From: Flavobacteriaceae bacterium UBA2000
GTDB lineage: Bacteria > Bacteroidota > Bacteroidia > Flavobacteriales > Flavobacteriaceae
Direction: 5' to 3'
NCBI GenBank assembly: GCA_002335345.1
Contig: DDCS01000140.1
Span: 1 to 20,383 of the forward strand
Length of the DNA: 20,383 bases
Shown here piece by piece: positions 1 to 8,152 of the stretch (positions are counted from its first letter, which is position 1; each line of letters starts with the position of its first letter). Below the pieces are notes generated by a model, which had not been told where the DNA came from, did no database searches, and saw only the letters and a program-made list of their open reading frames with translations. The position numbers and the translations under genes are program-made.

Positions 1-1
1 G

Positions 2-205
2 CCTCCAGAATTAGCAGCAGATATATACAATACCGGGATTTATCTTGCCGGAGGAGGATCCATGTTGCGTGGACTAGACAAGAGACTTTCTCAAAAAACA
101 GATCTTCCTGTTTATATCGCAGAAGACCCCCTAAGAGCGGTCGTTCGTGGCACCGGGATTTGCCTGAAAAATTTAGCTAAATACAAAAGTGTATTGATCA
201 AATAA
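2..205 (+). CDS. mreB: Rod shape-determining protein MreB, C-terminal fragment
   Basis: Only the last 67 codons and the TAA stop are present; the rest lies left of the window. The fragment contains a glycine-rich LAGGGSMLRGLDKRL stretch, matching the GGGA-L-GLD-L nucleotide-binding segment near the C terminus of actin-like MreB, followed by PVYIAEDPLRAVVRGTG, the usual MreB ending (conserved D-P-x-x-x-V-x-x-G-x-G). MreB polymerises under the inner membrane and positions the elongasome. The stop lies 18 nt before mreC, as expected for the first gene of an mreBCD cluster. The identification rests on these motifs together with the mreC-mreD-mrdA-rodA context. The ATP-binding N-terminal half cannot be checked. 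Confidence 0.93.
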   Translation, partial: PPELAADIYNTGIYLAGGGSMLRGLDKRLSQKTDLPVYIAEDPLRAVVRGTGICLKNLAKYKSVLIK

Positions 206-223
206 AAGAGCACATCCTCCGAC

Positions 224-1087
224 ATGCAGCAGATTATTGAATTTTTTATCCGCAATAAAAATTTTCTGTTGTTTTTGGCGCTCTTTTCTCTGGGTTATTC
301 CCTGACCCAAAAGGCTCATTCAGGACTTTATACCCGCAATATTGCCTCGACCAATAAAATTACTGGATCAGTATTTTCGTGGCTCACCGACAAACGCAGT
401 TACTTTGCCCTTAGAGAACAAAACGAAGAATTAAGCGCTGCAAATACACAGTTGTTGTTGCAATATTATCAATCGAAACAGGAACATCCGGACCGTAGTC
501 ATGGACTGAATGCTGAGTTACTTAGCAATGGTGCGGCTCTGGATTCTCTGGAAGGGCGTGCTTTGAACATAATACAAGCCCACGTGATCAATAATACTTA
601 TCACAGACGAAAAAACACACTAACTATTGACAAAGGGAGTAAAGACGGGGTTGTTCCCGATATGGGCGTCTCGAGTCCTGTGGGGATTGTTGGTATTATC
701 ACGCACGTCTCCGAGCACTTTTCTGTGGCTCAATCAATTTTGAACACAAACAGTCGTGTGGTGGTAAAGAGTAAAAATTCAGATCATTTTGGCACGTTAA
801 TTTGGGATGGACAGCGCATTGATAACTTACTGCTCACTGAAATCCCCAAGATTGCCCCCTTATCTATTGGAGACTCTCTCGTCACCGATGGAAAATCAAC
901 GATATTTCCACGGGGATGGCCTGTTGGAACAGTCACAGACATCAAACCTGCAAAGGCTCAAGATTATTTAGAGGTTAGTGTTCGTCCCTATACGGACATG
1001 AGCAGCCTCTATCACATCTATTTAATTCAAAGACCCGAAGCTCAAGAAATACGCGAACTCGAAATACTTAGTCAAAATGAATTCTAG
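224..1087 (+). CDS. mreC: Rod shape-determining protein MreC
   Basis: The 287-residue product has one N-terminal membrane helix (about residues 12-28), a predicted coiled coil (about 58-88, rich in E, N and Q) and a periplasmic beta-rich domain (about 115-275). The last contains the MreC-type stretches LTIDKGSKDGVVPDMGV and GWPVGTVTDI, with a VGIVGII segment between them. MreC is known to form a periplasmic scaffold that binds and activates PBP2. The length is normal for the family. The start follows mreB by 18 nt without a recognisable Shine-Dalgarno sequence, which is usual in Bacteroidota. The last 11 nt overlap mreD in another frame, suggesting translational coupling. No oddities seen. 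Confidence 0.95.
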   Translation: MQQIIEFFIRNKNFLLFLALFSLGYSLTQKAHSGLYTRNIASTNKITGSVFSWLTDKRSYFALREQNEELSAANTQLLLQYYQSKQEHPDRSHGLNAELLSNGAALDSLEGRALNIIQAHVINNTYHRRKNTLTIDKGSKDGVVPDMGVSSPVGIVGIITHVSEHFSVAQSILNTNSRVVVKSKNSDHFGTLIWDGQRIDNLLLTEIPKIAPLSIGDSLVTDGKSTIFPRGWPVGTVTDIKPAKAQDYLEVSVRPYTDMSSLYHIYLIQRPEAQEIRELEILSQNEF

Positions 1088-1589
1088 TACGCGGTGGCTT
1101 TCAATTTCGGGACGTTTTTTAGTGGTACTGGCACTTCAGATCTTGGTTATGGACCGCATATTGCTTTTTGGCTTTGCAAATCCATTGGTTTATTGTTATT
1201 TCATTCTCTTGTATCCCCTTTCGGGGAATCGCGTTTGGTTGATCGTCTCGAGTTTTATACTCGGCTTGAGCGTAGATATGTTCAATGACACTGGTGGGGC
1301 GCACGCAGCAGCCTCAGTCTTTTTAGGGTGGATTCGCCCCACGCTTTTAAACTTTTCATTTGGGGTGAGCTATCAATACAACACGGTTAAAATTGCCAAT
1401 GCCCCGATTGGCCAACAAATTATTTTTGTGCTCTCTGCGGTAATTTTACACCACCTTGTTTTGTTTTCACTTGAAGCGGGGTCTTGGACCTATTGGCTTT
1501 TGGTATTAAAGTCAACCCTAATTACAAGCCTTCTGAGCACGGTTTTAATCCTGACCGCTTTTCAGTTTTTTAATCGAAAAAATACATGA
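1077..1589 (+). CDS. mreD: Rod shape-determining protein MreD
   Basis: This 170-residue protein is strongly hydrophobic, with about five membrane helices. The segment LGLSVDMFNDTGGAHAAASVFLGWIRP is typical of MreD (a G-x-x-x-D-x-F pattern followed by a glycine- and alanine-rich stretch before a helix ending in R-P). MreD is the small integral membrane partner of MreC in the elongasome; it is thought to modulate the MreC-PBP2 interaction. The gene starts inside the 3' end of mreC (11-nt overlap) and ends in an ATGA overlap with mrdA. MreD diverges quickly, so position in the operon carries much of the weight of the call. Confidence 0.92.
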   Translation: MNSSTRWLSISGRFLVVLALQILVMDRILLFGFANPLVYCYFILLYPLSGNRVWLIVSSFILGLSVDMFNDTGGAHAAASVFLGWIRPTLLNFSFGVSYQYNTVKIANAPIGQQIIFVLSAVILHHLVLFSLEAGSWTYWLLVLKSTLITSLLSTVLILTAFQFFNRKNT

Positions 1590-3460
1590 GAAAAAGCCTG
1601 CTATTTTTTCTAGTATTGATTGTTGGTTTAACCTATGTTGGCCGTCTATTTTATTTGCAAATTTACGATACAACCTATGCCCAACTTTCGGACAACAATG
1701 CCATAAGAACGGTTTTTGACTACCCCCAGCGGGGCTATATTTTTGATAGAAATGGTCAACTCCTGTTAGCCAATCAGCCGTCTTACGATGTCATGGTCGT
1801 TCCCAGGAACATGAAACCGCTTGACACCCTTGAATTTTGTGCCCTACTTAATTTAACCAAAGAAGACTTTATCTCAGCTATAGAGCGGGCAAAAAGGTAC
1901 TCGCCAAATCTCCCCTCAGTGGTGGCCGCACAGCTGACAAAAAGTGAATTTGCGGGACTCTCGGAGAAAATGTACAAATACCGCGGATTCTATATTCAAA
2001 AACGCTCGTTAAGAGATTATCAGGTGAACCATTCAGCCAATGTTTTGGGATATGTTTCCCAGGTCAATGATTACACCATCAAAATGAACCCGGACTATCA
2101 AATGGGCGAACTCATTGGTGCCGCAGGCGTTGAAAAACAATACGAAGAGGTGTTGCGCGGGCAGAAAGGGATCAAGTATATTCAAAAAGATAATTTTAAT
2201 CGAGATATAGGTCCATACAAAGACGGTGCTTTTGACACACCCGCAATCCGTGGTACTGATATCACCCTGACCATAGATGCCAAACTGCAGGAATACGGCG
2301 AGTCGTTAATGGTGAATAAACGCGGGGGCATCGTTGCTTTGGATCCAAAAAATGGAGAAATTCTGGCTCTGGTGGCCGCCCCAAACTACGATCCTGCCCT
2401 CCTTGTAGGACGCCAACGATCGAAAAACTTTACGAAATTGTATTACGACACGATTGCTAAACCACTTTTTGATCGTGTACTTCAAGGCGAATACCCTCCA
2501 GGATCTCCGTTTAAGACCCTGACCGCCCTTATCGCACTACAAGAACAAGTCATCACACCTAATGATTATGTGTCCTGCTATGGCGGTTACAATTACGGAG
2601 GGGTTAAACCCTTGGGATGTCATGACCATCAAACGCCTTTGGCCCTGATCGGAGGCATAGCCCATTCCTGTAACTCATATTTTGCTAATGCTTACCGCAA
2701 AACAATTGACAAATACCCAACCCCTCAAGAAGGTATTGAACGATGGCGACAACACCTCAGAAGTTTCGGGCTTGGCGATTACTTGGGCTACGACCTCCCG
2801 GCGGGCAATAAAGGACTCATTCCCGATGCCGAATTTTACAATCGCTTCTATCAATATCCCAAATATAAATGGTATAGTCCGGCTACAATTTCAAATGCTA
2901 TTGGCCAAGGGGAGGTGCTTTTGACGCCCATACAAATGGTTCATTTTACCAGTGTCATTGCCAATCGTGGTTATTATTACACGCCGCATATCATTAAGAA
3001 CATTGGCGGGCGTGATTCCATACCAGAGGGGTTTACCACGCGGCAAAACACCACTATTGATCCAAAGTATTTTGATCCTGTGATTGAAGGCATGGCGGAC
3101 GTCTATGTCTATGGAACCGCCTCAAAACCCTACATTGGCATTCCGGGAATTGAAATCTGTGGCAAAACGGGCACTGCAGAAAACTACATAAAAGTAAACG
3201 GCAAGCGCATGCAACTTACCGATCACTCTGTATTCATTTCTTTTGCGCCAAAAGACAATCCCAAAATCGCTTTGGCGGTATTTGTTGAAAATGGTTACTG
3301 GGGTTCGCGATGGGCAGGCCGGATTGCTGGGCTGATGACAGAAAAATACCTCCGGGACAGTATCAGCCGTAAAGACATGGAACAATATGTGCTCAAGGGC
3401 AGTTTAATGAGTGAATATGAAAAACCCTATTCCGGGAAACCATTTAAAATAAATCAATAA
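1586..3460 (+). CDS. mrdA: Penicillin-binding protein 2 (elongation-specific transpeptidase)
   Basis: A 624-residue class B PBP that cross-links new sidewall peptidoglycan in the periplasm. It has one N-terminal membrane anchor (about residues 4-26), a dimerisation/pedestal domain beginning around FDYPQRGYIFDRNGQLL (residues 44-60), and a transpeptidase domain from about 230. All three active-site motifs are present: SxxK as S307-P-F-K310 in YPPGSPFK, SxN as S361-C-N363, and KTG as K527-T-G529-T. Length is normal (E. coli PBP2 is 633 residues). It starts in an ATGA overlap with mreD, and its TAA shares one base with the rodA ATG, so PBP2 and its SEDS partner are probably made at matched rates. 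It is distinguished from division PBP3 by this context and by the YPPGS motif form. Confidence 0.96.
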   Translation: MRKSLLFFLVLIVGLTYVGRLFYLQIYDTTYAQLSDNNAIRTVFDYPQRGYIFDRNGQLLLANQPSYDVMVVPRNMKPLDTLEFCALLNLTKEDFISAIERAKRYSPNLPSVVAAQLTKSEFAGLSEKMYKYRGFYIQKRSLRDYQVNHSANVLGYVSQVNDYTIKMNPDYQMGELIGAAGVEKQYEEVLRGQKGIKYIQKDNFNRDIGPYKDGAFDTPAIRGTDITLTIDAKLQEYGESLMVNKRGGIVALDPKNGEILALVAAPNYDPALLVGRQRSKNFTKLYYDTIAKPLFDRVLQGEYPPGSPFKTLTALIALQEQVITPNDYVSCYGGYNYGGVKPLGCHDHQTPLALIGGIAHSCNSYFANAYRKTIDKYPTPQEGIERWRQHLRSFGLGDYLGYDLPAGNKGLIPDAEFYNRFYQYPKYKWYSPATISNAIGQGEVLLTPIQMVHFTSVIANRGYYYTPHIIKNIGGRDSIPEGFTTRQNTTIDPKYFDPVIEGMADVYVYGTASKPYIGIPGIEICGKTGTAENYIKVNGKRMQLTDHSVFISFAPKDNPKIALAVFVENGYWGSRWAGRIAGLMTEKYLRDSISRKDMEQYVLKGSLMSEYEKPYSGKPFKINQ

Positions 3461-4722
3461 TGCGTTACCCTCAGAGCAACTCCAAAATTGATTGGTGGAT
3501 CATCATCCTTTATTTTGCCCTAGTTGGATTTGGCTGGCTGAATATTTATTCGGCCTCTATGAGTACCACGCAAAACATTTGGGATTTGAATCAGATTTAC
3601 AGCAAACAATTGGTTTGGATCCTTTTGAGTGTTGTCCTTATCGTTTTCATTTTAGCCGTTGAAGCCAAGTTTTATGAACGTTTTTCAAGTTTGATTTACT
3701 TATTCGCCTTAGCAGCGCTGGTTGGACTTTATGTGTTCGGACAGACCGTCAATGGGGCCACTTCTTGGTACGCCTTTGGCGGATTCAGCATTCAGCCCAG
3801 CGAATTTGCTAAAACAGCCACGGCATTGGCCTTAGGAAAATTTGTAGGAGACATACAAACCAATATACGTTCATGGCAGGATCAATGGAAATCCTTACTC
3901 ATCATGCTGTTGCCTGCCCTGTTGATTATCCCCCAGCCCGACCCAGGAAGTGCCCTTGTTTACGCTGCTTTTATCTTACCCCTCTATCGCGAGGGATTGA
4001 ATTATTTGTTTTTGACCTTTGCCGCAGCGCTCGGCCTATTGTTTATTGGAACCCTCTTGTTCGAGGTTCAGGGTATTGTCCTTTTATTAGTGGTCTTTTT
4101 GGGCCTTTATCTATGGCAGCAAAAACGCAAACGAAAGCGTATAAAATGGGGGCAATCCTTAATTATTCTTGCCCTCGCGATTGGCTTTGCCTATTCGGTA
4201 AACTACGTATTCTACTCTGTATTTGAGCAAAGACACCGCGATAGAATAAATTTAGTGCTGGGCAAGACCGTGGACAGCAATTCTATTGGCTACAACACCC
4301 ACCAAAGTGAAATTGCCATTGGGAGCGGACGTTGGTGGGGCAAAGGTTGGCTTCAAGGGACACAGACAAAGGGTAATTTCGTTCCCGAGCAACACACCGA
4401 TTATATTTTTTCAACGGTTGGGGAAGAATGGGGTTTTATGGGGGCGCTATTTTTAATCAGCCTTTTTATCGCCCTGATTTTGCGTGTACTTTATCGCGCA
4501 GAAAAACAAAAATCCATTTTTGGGCGCGTGTACGGATATTCTGTAGCGTCGATAATTTTTATACACTTTATGGTCAATATCGGTATGGTAATCGGTCTTT
4601 TACCCACTGTAGGGATTCCTTTGCCATTTATTAGCTACGGTGGTTCAGGATTGTGGGGCTTTACGATTTTACTGTTCATTTTTGTAAAACTCGATAGCGC
4701 CAACTATATCAATATTTCCTAA
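3460..4722 (+). CDS. rodA: Peptidoglycan polymerase RodA (SEDS family)
   Basis: A 420-residue polytopic membrane protein (about ten helices) of the SEDS family. RodA polymerises lipid II into glycan strands and works with PBP2. Diagnostic stretches are FSIQPSEFAKTA (residues 109-120), PQPDPGSALVY (158-168), VPEQHTDYIFSTVGEEWG (308-325) and ISYGGSGLWG (391-400). D314 in the EQHTD motif corresponds to the aspartate reported as essential in SEDS enzymes (D262 in E. coli RodA). A short basic stretch, QKRKRKRIKWG (221-231), lies between helices. RodA is preferred over FtsW because of the mreBCD-mrdA context and the one-base TAATG overlap with mrdA. The stop codon touches the convergent ABC permease gene with no spacer. 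Confidence 0.96.
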   Translation: MRYPQSNSKIDWWIIILYFALVGFGWLNIYSASMSTTQNIWDLNQIYSKQLVWILLSVVLIVFILAVEAKFYERFSSLIYLFALAALVGLYVFGQTVNGATSWYAFGGFSIQPSEFAKTATALALGKFVGDIQTNIRSWQDQWKSLLIMLLPALLIIPQPDPGSALVYAAFILPLYREGLNYLFLTFAAALGLLFIGTLLFEVQGIVLLLVVFLGLYLWQQKRKRKRIKWGQSLIILALAIGFAYSVNYVFYSVFEQRHRDRINLVLGKTVDSNSIGYNTHQSEIAIGSGRWWGKGWLQGTQTKGNFVPEQHTDYIFSTVGEEWGFMGALFLISLFIALILRVLYRAEKQKSIFGRVYGYSVASIIFIHFMVNIGMVIGLLPTVGIPLPFISYGGSGLWGFTILLFIFVKLDSANYINIS

Positions 4723-5829
4723 TTATTGCTTGACATCAAGAACATCTCTAAGGGTATTGCCTAAAAGCATAAATGCCATGACTAAAATCATAATAGCAAA
4801 TCCCGGAACGAGCGCTAAATAAGGTTTTCCTAAAACAATATAAGCGTAGTGATCTTTAATGATACTGCCCCAACTGGGTATAGGCGGTTGCGCCCCGATC
4901 CCTAGGAAACTCAGACCACTTTCAATCAAGATGGCCGAGGCAAAATTAGCCGCAGAAATAATAATCACAGGGGTAAGCGCATTAGGCAGTATATGACGCC
5001 AGATAATTCTCAGGTCTGAATAACCCAAGGCTCTGGCCGCAGTGATGTATTGTCTTTGTTTAACACTCATGACTTGTCCCCGAACCACGCGTGCCACCTC
5101 AACCCACATGGTTAAGCCCACAGCGATAAAGACCTGCCAAAACCCCTTACCCAGAGCAAGCGTAATGGCAATAACCAATAATAAGGTAGGGATAGACCAA
5201 GTTACGTTAATCAGCCACATAATGATTTGATCGGTTCGGCCGCCAAAATATCCCGAAATAGCACCAAGACTTATACCAATGAGCAGTGAGATCAATACGG
5301 CAATAAAGCCAACAGACAAAGAGACTCTTAACCCAATCAGCATTCTACTGAGCAAGTCTCTTCCATATTTATCGGTCCCTAACCAAAATTTATAAGGCTT
5401 AATGACCTGATCCAGTTGGAATTTTTCTCCCGGAGGAACAAGCTCGTTGAAGGCGTAAAATCTTTTTTGAGTTCCATCAGCAGTTGCCTGAAGGAGCGTC
5501 ACCTCCACACCATTGGCCACTTCTTTGTATTGCGTAATGGGTAATTCTAAAACTCCTTTTGGTTTGCCATATAGAAAAGCCGCCCATTGCGAAACCTCAG
5601 GAGCCTTTAAATTAGGAACCACACACATCAAAACCTTAAATCCAGGTGGTTTTGCGGCGATAGACAAATGCATATTATTGGCATTGGGAGAGTCATCTGG
5701 CGCGAGGACATAGGCAAATAGGGCCAAAAATGTGGCCAAAAGAAGAAGGATAAAGCTCAAAAGCCCCAATGGATTTTTAATAAATTTTAAAACCCATGAG
5801 TCCGATTGCTCCTTAGCCTTAGCATGCAT
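4723..5829 (-). CDS. ABC transporter permease, DppC/OppC type (BPD_transp_1)
   Basis: A 368-residue inner-membrane permease. Helix 1 spans about residues 21-43. The core then begins with FWLGTDKYGRDLLSRM (148-163), the DppC/OppC-family signature, and contains a classical EAA loop ITAARALGYSDLRIIWRHILPNAL (262-285), which contacts the ATPase, then SGLSFLGIG and PSWG motifs. About 100 residues (44-147) lie outside the cytoplasm between helix 1 and the core; this segment is much shorter in typical DppC proteins of about 300 residues. No ATPase, second permease or substrate-binding protein is in the window, so the substrate is unknown; peptides are the family default. The ATG follows the prc stop by 3 nt, so the two are probably co-transcribed. 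Confidence 0.88.
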   Translation of the reverse strand: MHAKAKEQSDSWVLKFIKNPLGLLSFILLLLATFLALFAYVLAPDDSPNANNMHLSIAAKPPGFKVLMCVVPNLKAPEVSQWAAFLYGKPKGVLELPITQYKEVANGVEVTLLQATADGTQKRFYAFNELVPPGEKFQLDQVIKPYKFWLGTDKYGRDLLSRMLIGLRVSLSVGFIAVLISLLIGISLGAISGYFGGRTDQIIMWLINVTWSIPTLLLVIAITLALGKGFWQVFIAVGLTMWVEVARVVRGQVMSVKQRQYITAARALGYSDLRIIWRHILPNALTPVIIISAANFASAILIESGLSFLGIGAQPPIPSWGSIIKDHYAYIVLGKPYLALVPGFAIMILVMAFMLLGNTLRDVLDVKQ

Positions 5830-5832
5830 AAA

Positions 5833-8001
5833 TTAATCCTGAATTTTAGCGACCTTACTGGGTCGGATATTGTTCATTTTTAGATCTGCCAATATGTGAA
5901 CGGCCTCCTCCACATAGACATCTTTAGCCAAGGCCTTCTGCCAGCGTCGGTGTTGCTCGCGCAAGGTGGTGTCCTGATCCATAAGCCTTAAATCATCCTT
6001 TAAAGAGACATAATTTAACTTGTTATCATAATCCTTAATGGCCTCAAATCGCTCATTCTCTTGTTCGCGACGTTGCATTTCTGCAATGTACTCATCAAGG
6101 GTAAGACTGAGTTCTTGATCGTTTTGGTTGGTTTTAATCCATCGGGCATTTTCTTCGATAAGATTTACTTGAGCATTAGCGGTCAAGCGTTCTTTACTGC
6201 GCTCAATGGTACCCTGGTAATCAATATACCCTGGCCAAACTTCATACTCTGCAGCAGTAATATTATCGTGAGGGAGTGGATTGTCATAATCGCGTTCCCC
6301 AATTTCGATATAACTGTATCGATCAGGCATCACAATATCACTCTTTACCCCTTCGAGTTGGGTCGACCCTCCATTGACCCGGTAGAATTTCTGCGTGGTC
6401 ATTTTTAGTGCGCCCATATCCCCAAGATCATTATTGCGCAACCATTGGTTGAGGTCAATCATGTTTTGTACGGTTCCTTTACCGTAGGATTGAGCACTCC
6501 CCAAAATAATTCCGCGCTTATAATCCTGCATCGCCGCGGCGAGAATCTCTGAAGCTGAAGCAGAGAGTTCGTTAATCATCAACACCAATGGGCCGTCCCA
6601 AACAATTTCATTGTCTCGGTCTTTTAAAACCTCTTTGCGCGCGCCATTAGAGGCCACCTGTACCACTGGGCCATTTTTGATGAATAGACCGGCGATATCG
6701 ACTGCCGTTCTCAAAGAGCCTCCGCCATTATTGCGCAAATCCATAACCAGGCCATCAATTTGTTCATTTTTGAGTTTTTCTATTTCAAGTCGTACATCCT
6801 TGGCCGCATTGCGCTCTCCATAATCCGTCATATCAAAATAAAAGGCCGGTAAATTAATTAAGCCATAGCGTTTACCCTCCTGTTCAATAATTGTGGATTT
6901 CGCATAAGTCTCGGCGAGTTCTACAACATCACGCTCAATAATTTCCTCATCGATCGTGCCATCAACCCGCTTTACCGTCAAAATAACTTTAGTCCCTTTT
7001 GGCCCTTTGATCAGTTTAACCGCGTCATCCACACGCATTCCGACCAAACTGACTGCTTCGTCTTCATCCTCTTGACGCACCTTAATGAGCGCATCACCTA
7101 CCTCTAGGTGCTCTCCACGCCAAACTGGACCTCCACTAATCACCTCTACGATGGTGATGTAGTCATTTTTCTTCTGCAGTCGTGCGCCGATTCCCTCGAG
7201 TTTCCCGCTCATGCGCAAATCAAATCGATCTCGATCTGGCGGCGCAAAATAATTCGTGTGCGGGTCAAATACAGAAACGATCGCATTGAGATAAACGGCA
7301 AAGTAGTCCTTGCGCTCCAAATCATCTGTAAAGTCATAATTATCGTCTAAAGTAGAAAGCGCGCTCTCACGTGCCTTAGCCTCTAGATCTGCCGTTTTCA
7401 TATCGATCAAATCTCTTATCTCGTCCGAGGGGATGCTGTCGGGATTCATGCCTCTTGCCTCCTTTTGCTCTTCGATAAGGTCATACATATTAGACAGAGC
7501 CGTATACTTAAGTTGTTTGCGCCAATGCTCTTTCAATTCTTGAGCCGTTTGGGCATATTCCAACTTGTCGTAATCGGTATTGATACTTTCCTGAATTGTA
7601 TAGTCAAAAGGCTTGGCCAAAATAGCCTTGTAATAAGCCTTAGTGGCCTGAGAACGCTCGAGATAAGTCTCATATACGACATCAAAAAAGGTCAGCTCCT
7701 TCGCGCGGATTTGATCATCAATCAACAAACTGTAGGCCCGAAAATCTTCGATGTCCTGAGCTAAAAAATAGCGTTTTAAAGGATCCAAAGACTCGATATA
7801 GTTCTCCCAAACATTTAATGAAAACGTATCGTCAAGTTCCTTTGGGTCGTAATGCCCTTTTTCTAAAACATAGCTGATAAGATCAATGAGCAGTCGATCT
7901 TTACTTGGATCGTTGAATTCTTTGGTGGTAAAGCTGCACGAGGCAACCGCAACAAACACCCCCAAGAGTAAAATTTTCCAATTCCTTTTCAATATTCGCA
8001 T
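5833..8001 (-). CDS. prc: Tail-specific (C-terminal processing) protease, S41A, lipoprotein
   Basis: A 722-residue periplasmic protease of the Prc/Tsp family, which degrades proteins from non-polar C termini and in other bacteria controls peptidoglycan hydrolases. The N terminus is a lipoprotein signal peptide with lipobox VASC (lipidated Cys22). An N-terminal helical domain (about 35-255) is followed by a PDZ domain (about 262-345), the S41 fold with DLRNNGGGSL (421-430), and the catalytic region SASASEILAAAMQDY. By alignment with E. coli Tsp (S430/K455) the dyad is Ser482 and Lys508 (in GKGTVQ). The tail (about 545-722) is the long helical extension of Tsp-type enzymes. It is divergent from surE and leads a two-gene unit with the ABC permease. 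Confidence 0.94.
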   Translation of the reverse strand: MRILKRNWKILLLGVFVAVASCSFTTKEFNDPSKDRLLIDLISYVLEKGHYDPKELDDTFSLNVWENYIESLDPLKRYFLAQDIEDFRAYSLLIDDQIRAKELTFFDVVYETYLERSQATKAYYKAILAKPFDYTIQESINTDYDKLEYAQTAQELKEHWRKQLKYTALSNMYDLIEEQKEARGMNPDSIPSDEIRDLIDMKTADLEAKARESALSTLDDNYDFTDDLERKDYFAVYLNAIVSVFDPHTNYFAPPDRDRFDLRMSGKLEGIGARLQKKNDYITIVEVISGGPVWRGEHLEVGDALIKVRQEDEDEAVSLVGMRVDDAVKLIKGPKGTKVILTVKRVDGTIDEEIIERDVVELAETYAKSTIIEQEGKRYGLINLPAFYFDMTDYGERNAAKDVRLEIEKLKNEQIDGLVMDLRNNGGGSLRTAVDIAGLFIKNGPVVQVASNGARKEVLKDRDNEIVWDGPLVLMINELSASASEILAAAMQDYKRGIILGSAQSYGKGTVQNMIDLNQWLRNNDLGDMGALKMTTQKFYRVNGGSTQLEGVKSDIVMPDRYSYIEIGERDYDNPLPHDNITAAEYEVWPGYIDYQGTIERSKERLTANAQVNLIEENARWIKTNQNDQELSLTLDEYIAEMQRREQENERFEAIKDYDNKLNYVSLKDDLRLMDQDTTLREQHRRWQKALAKDVYVEEAVHILADLKMNNIRPSKVAKIQD

Positions 8002-8049
8002 TCGTCCGATTTTAGTCTTCTAAAATAGCTAAAAATAAAAGGGGAGCCT

Positions 8050-8081
8050 CAGCGATTCGCTGCTAATTTTTTGTTAAACAA
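8050..8081. promoter_or_regulatory. Two short palindromes in the prc/surE divergent region
   Basis: The 151-nt region 8002-8152 between the divergent prc and surE starts contains CAGCGA-T-TCGCTG (8050-8062; perfect 6-bp arms, one central base) and TTGTT-A-AACAA (8071-8081; perfect 5-bp arms, one central base). Their centres (8056 and 8076) are 20 bp apart, close to two helical turns. This could be an operator pair for a dimeric regulator, but short palindromes arise by chance and no known binding site is recognised. A TATTTTTA box for prc may lie at 8037-8030 on the minus strand, without a matching upstream TTG. Confidence 0.25.
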
Positions 8082-8105
8082 GGGACTTTAAAAATCAATT
8101 TCAAA

Positions 8106-8137
8106 TTGTGTTTTCCCCTCAGATAAGCGTATTTTTA
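8106..8137 (+). promoter_or_regulatory. Candidate Bacteroidota-type promoter of surE
   Basis: TTG at 8106-8108 and TATTTTTA at 8130-8137 are separated by 21 nt. This fits the Flavobacterium pattern TTG-N17-23-TAnnTTTG with one mismatch (the final G). Transcription would begin roughly 8-10 nt before the surE ATG at 8153. The arrangement also argues that translation does not start at the upstream in-frame ATG at 8108, which would lie inside the promoter. Confidence 0.4.
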
Positions 8138-8152
8138 ACCCTAAATCAAAAT

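Noticed and set aside
4711..4729. CAATA...TATTG inverted repeat at the rodA/permease junction as terminator
   Set aside because: Only five A-T-rich base pairs, no T-run, mismatches on both sides; indistinguishable from chance.
6061..6408. 115-codon plus-strand open frame antisense to prc
   Set aside because: It is fully contained within the conserved protease coding sequence, with no promoter or family motif.
8050..8075. GC-rich palindrome followed by a T-run as an intrinsic terminator
   Set aside because: As RNA only a 5-bp stem with a 3-nt loop forms, the T-run is offset by several bases, and no plus-strand gene ends upstream of it.
8108..8152. Upstream in-frame ATG that would lengthen SurE by 15 residues
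   Set aside because: The extra residues do not belong to the SurE family, and the ATG overlaps the likely -33 promoter element; ATG 8153 gives the normal N terminus.
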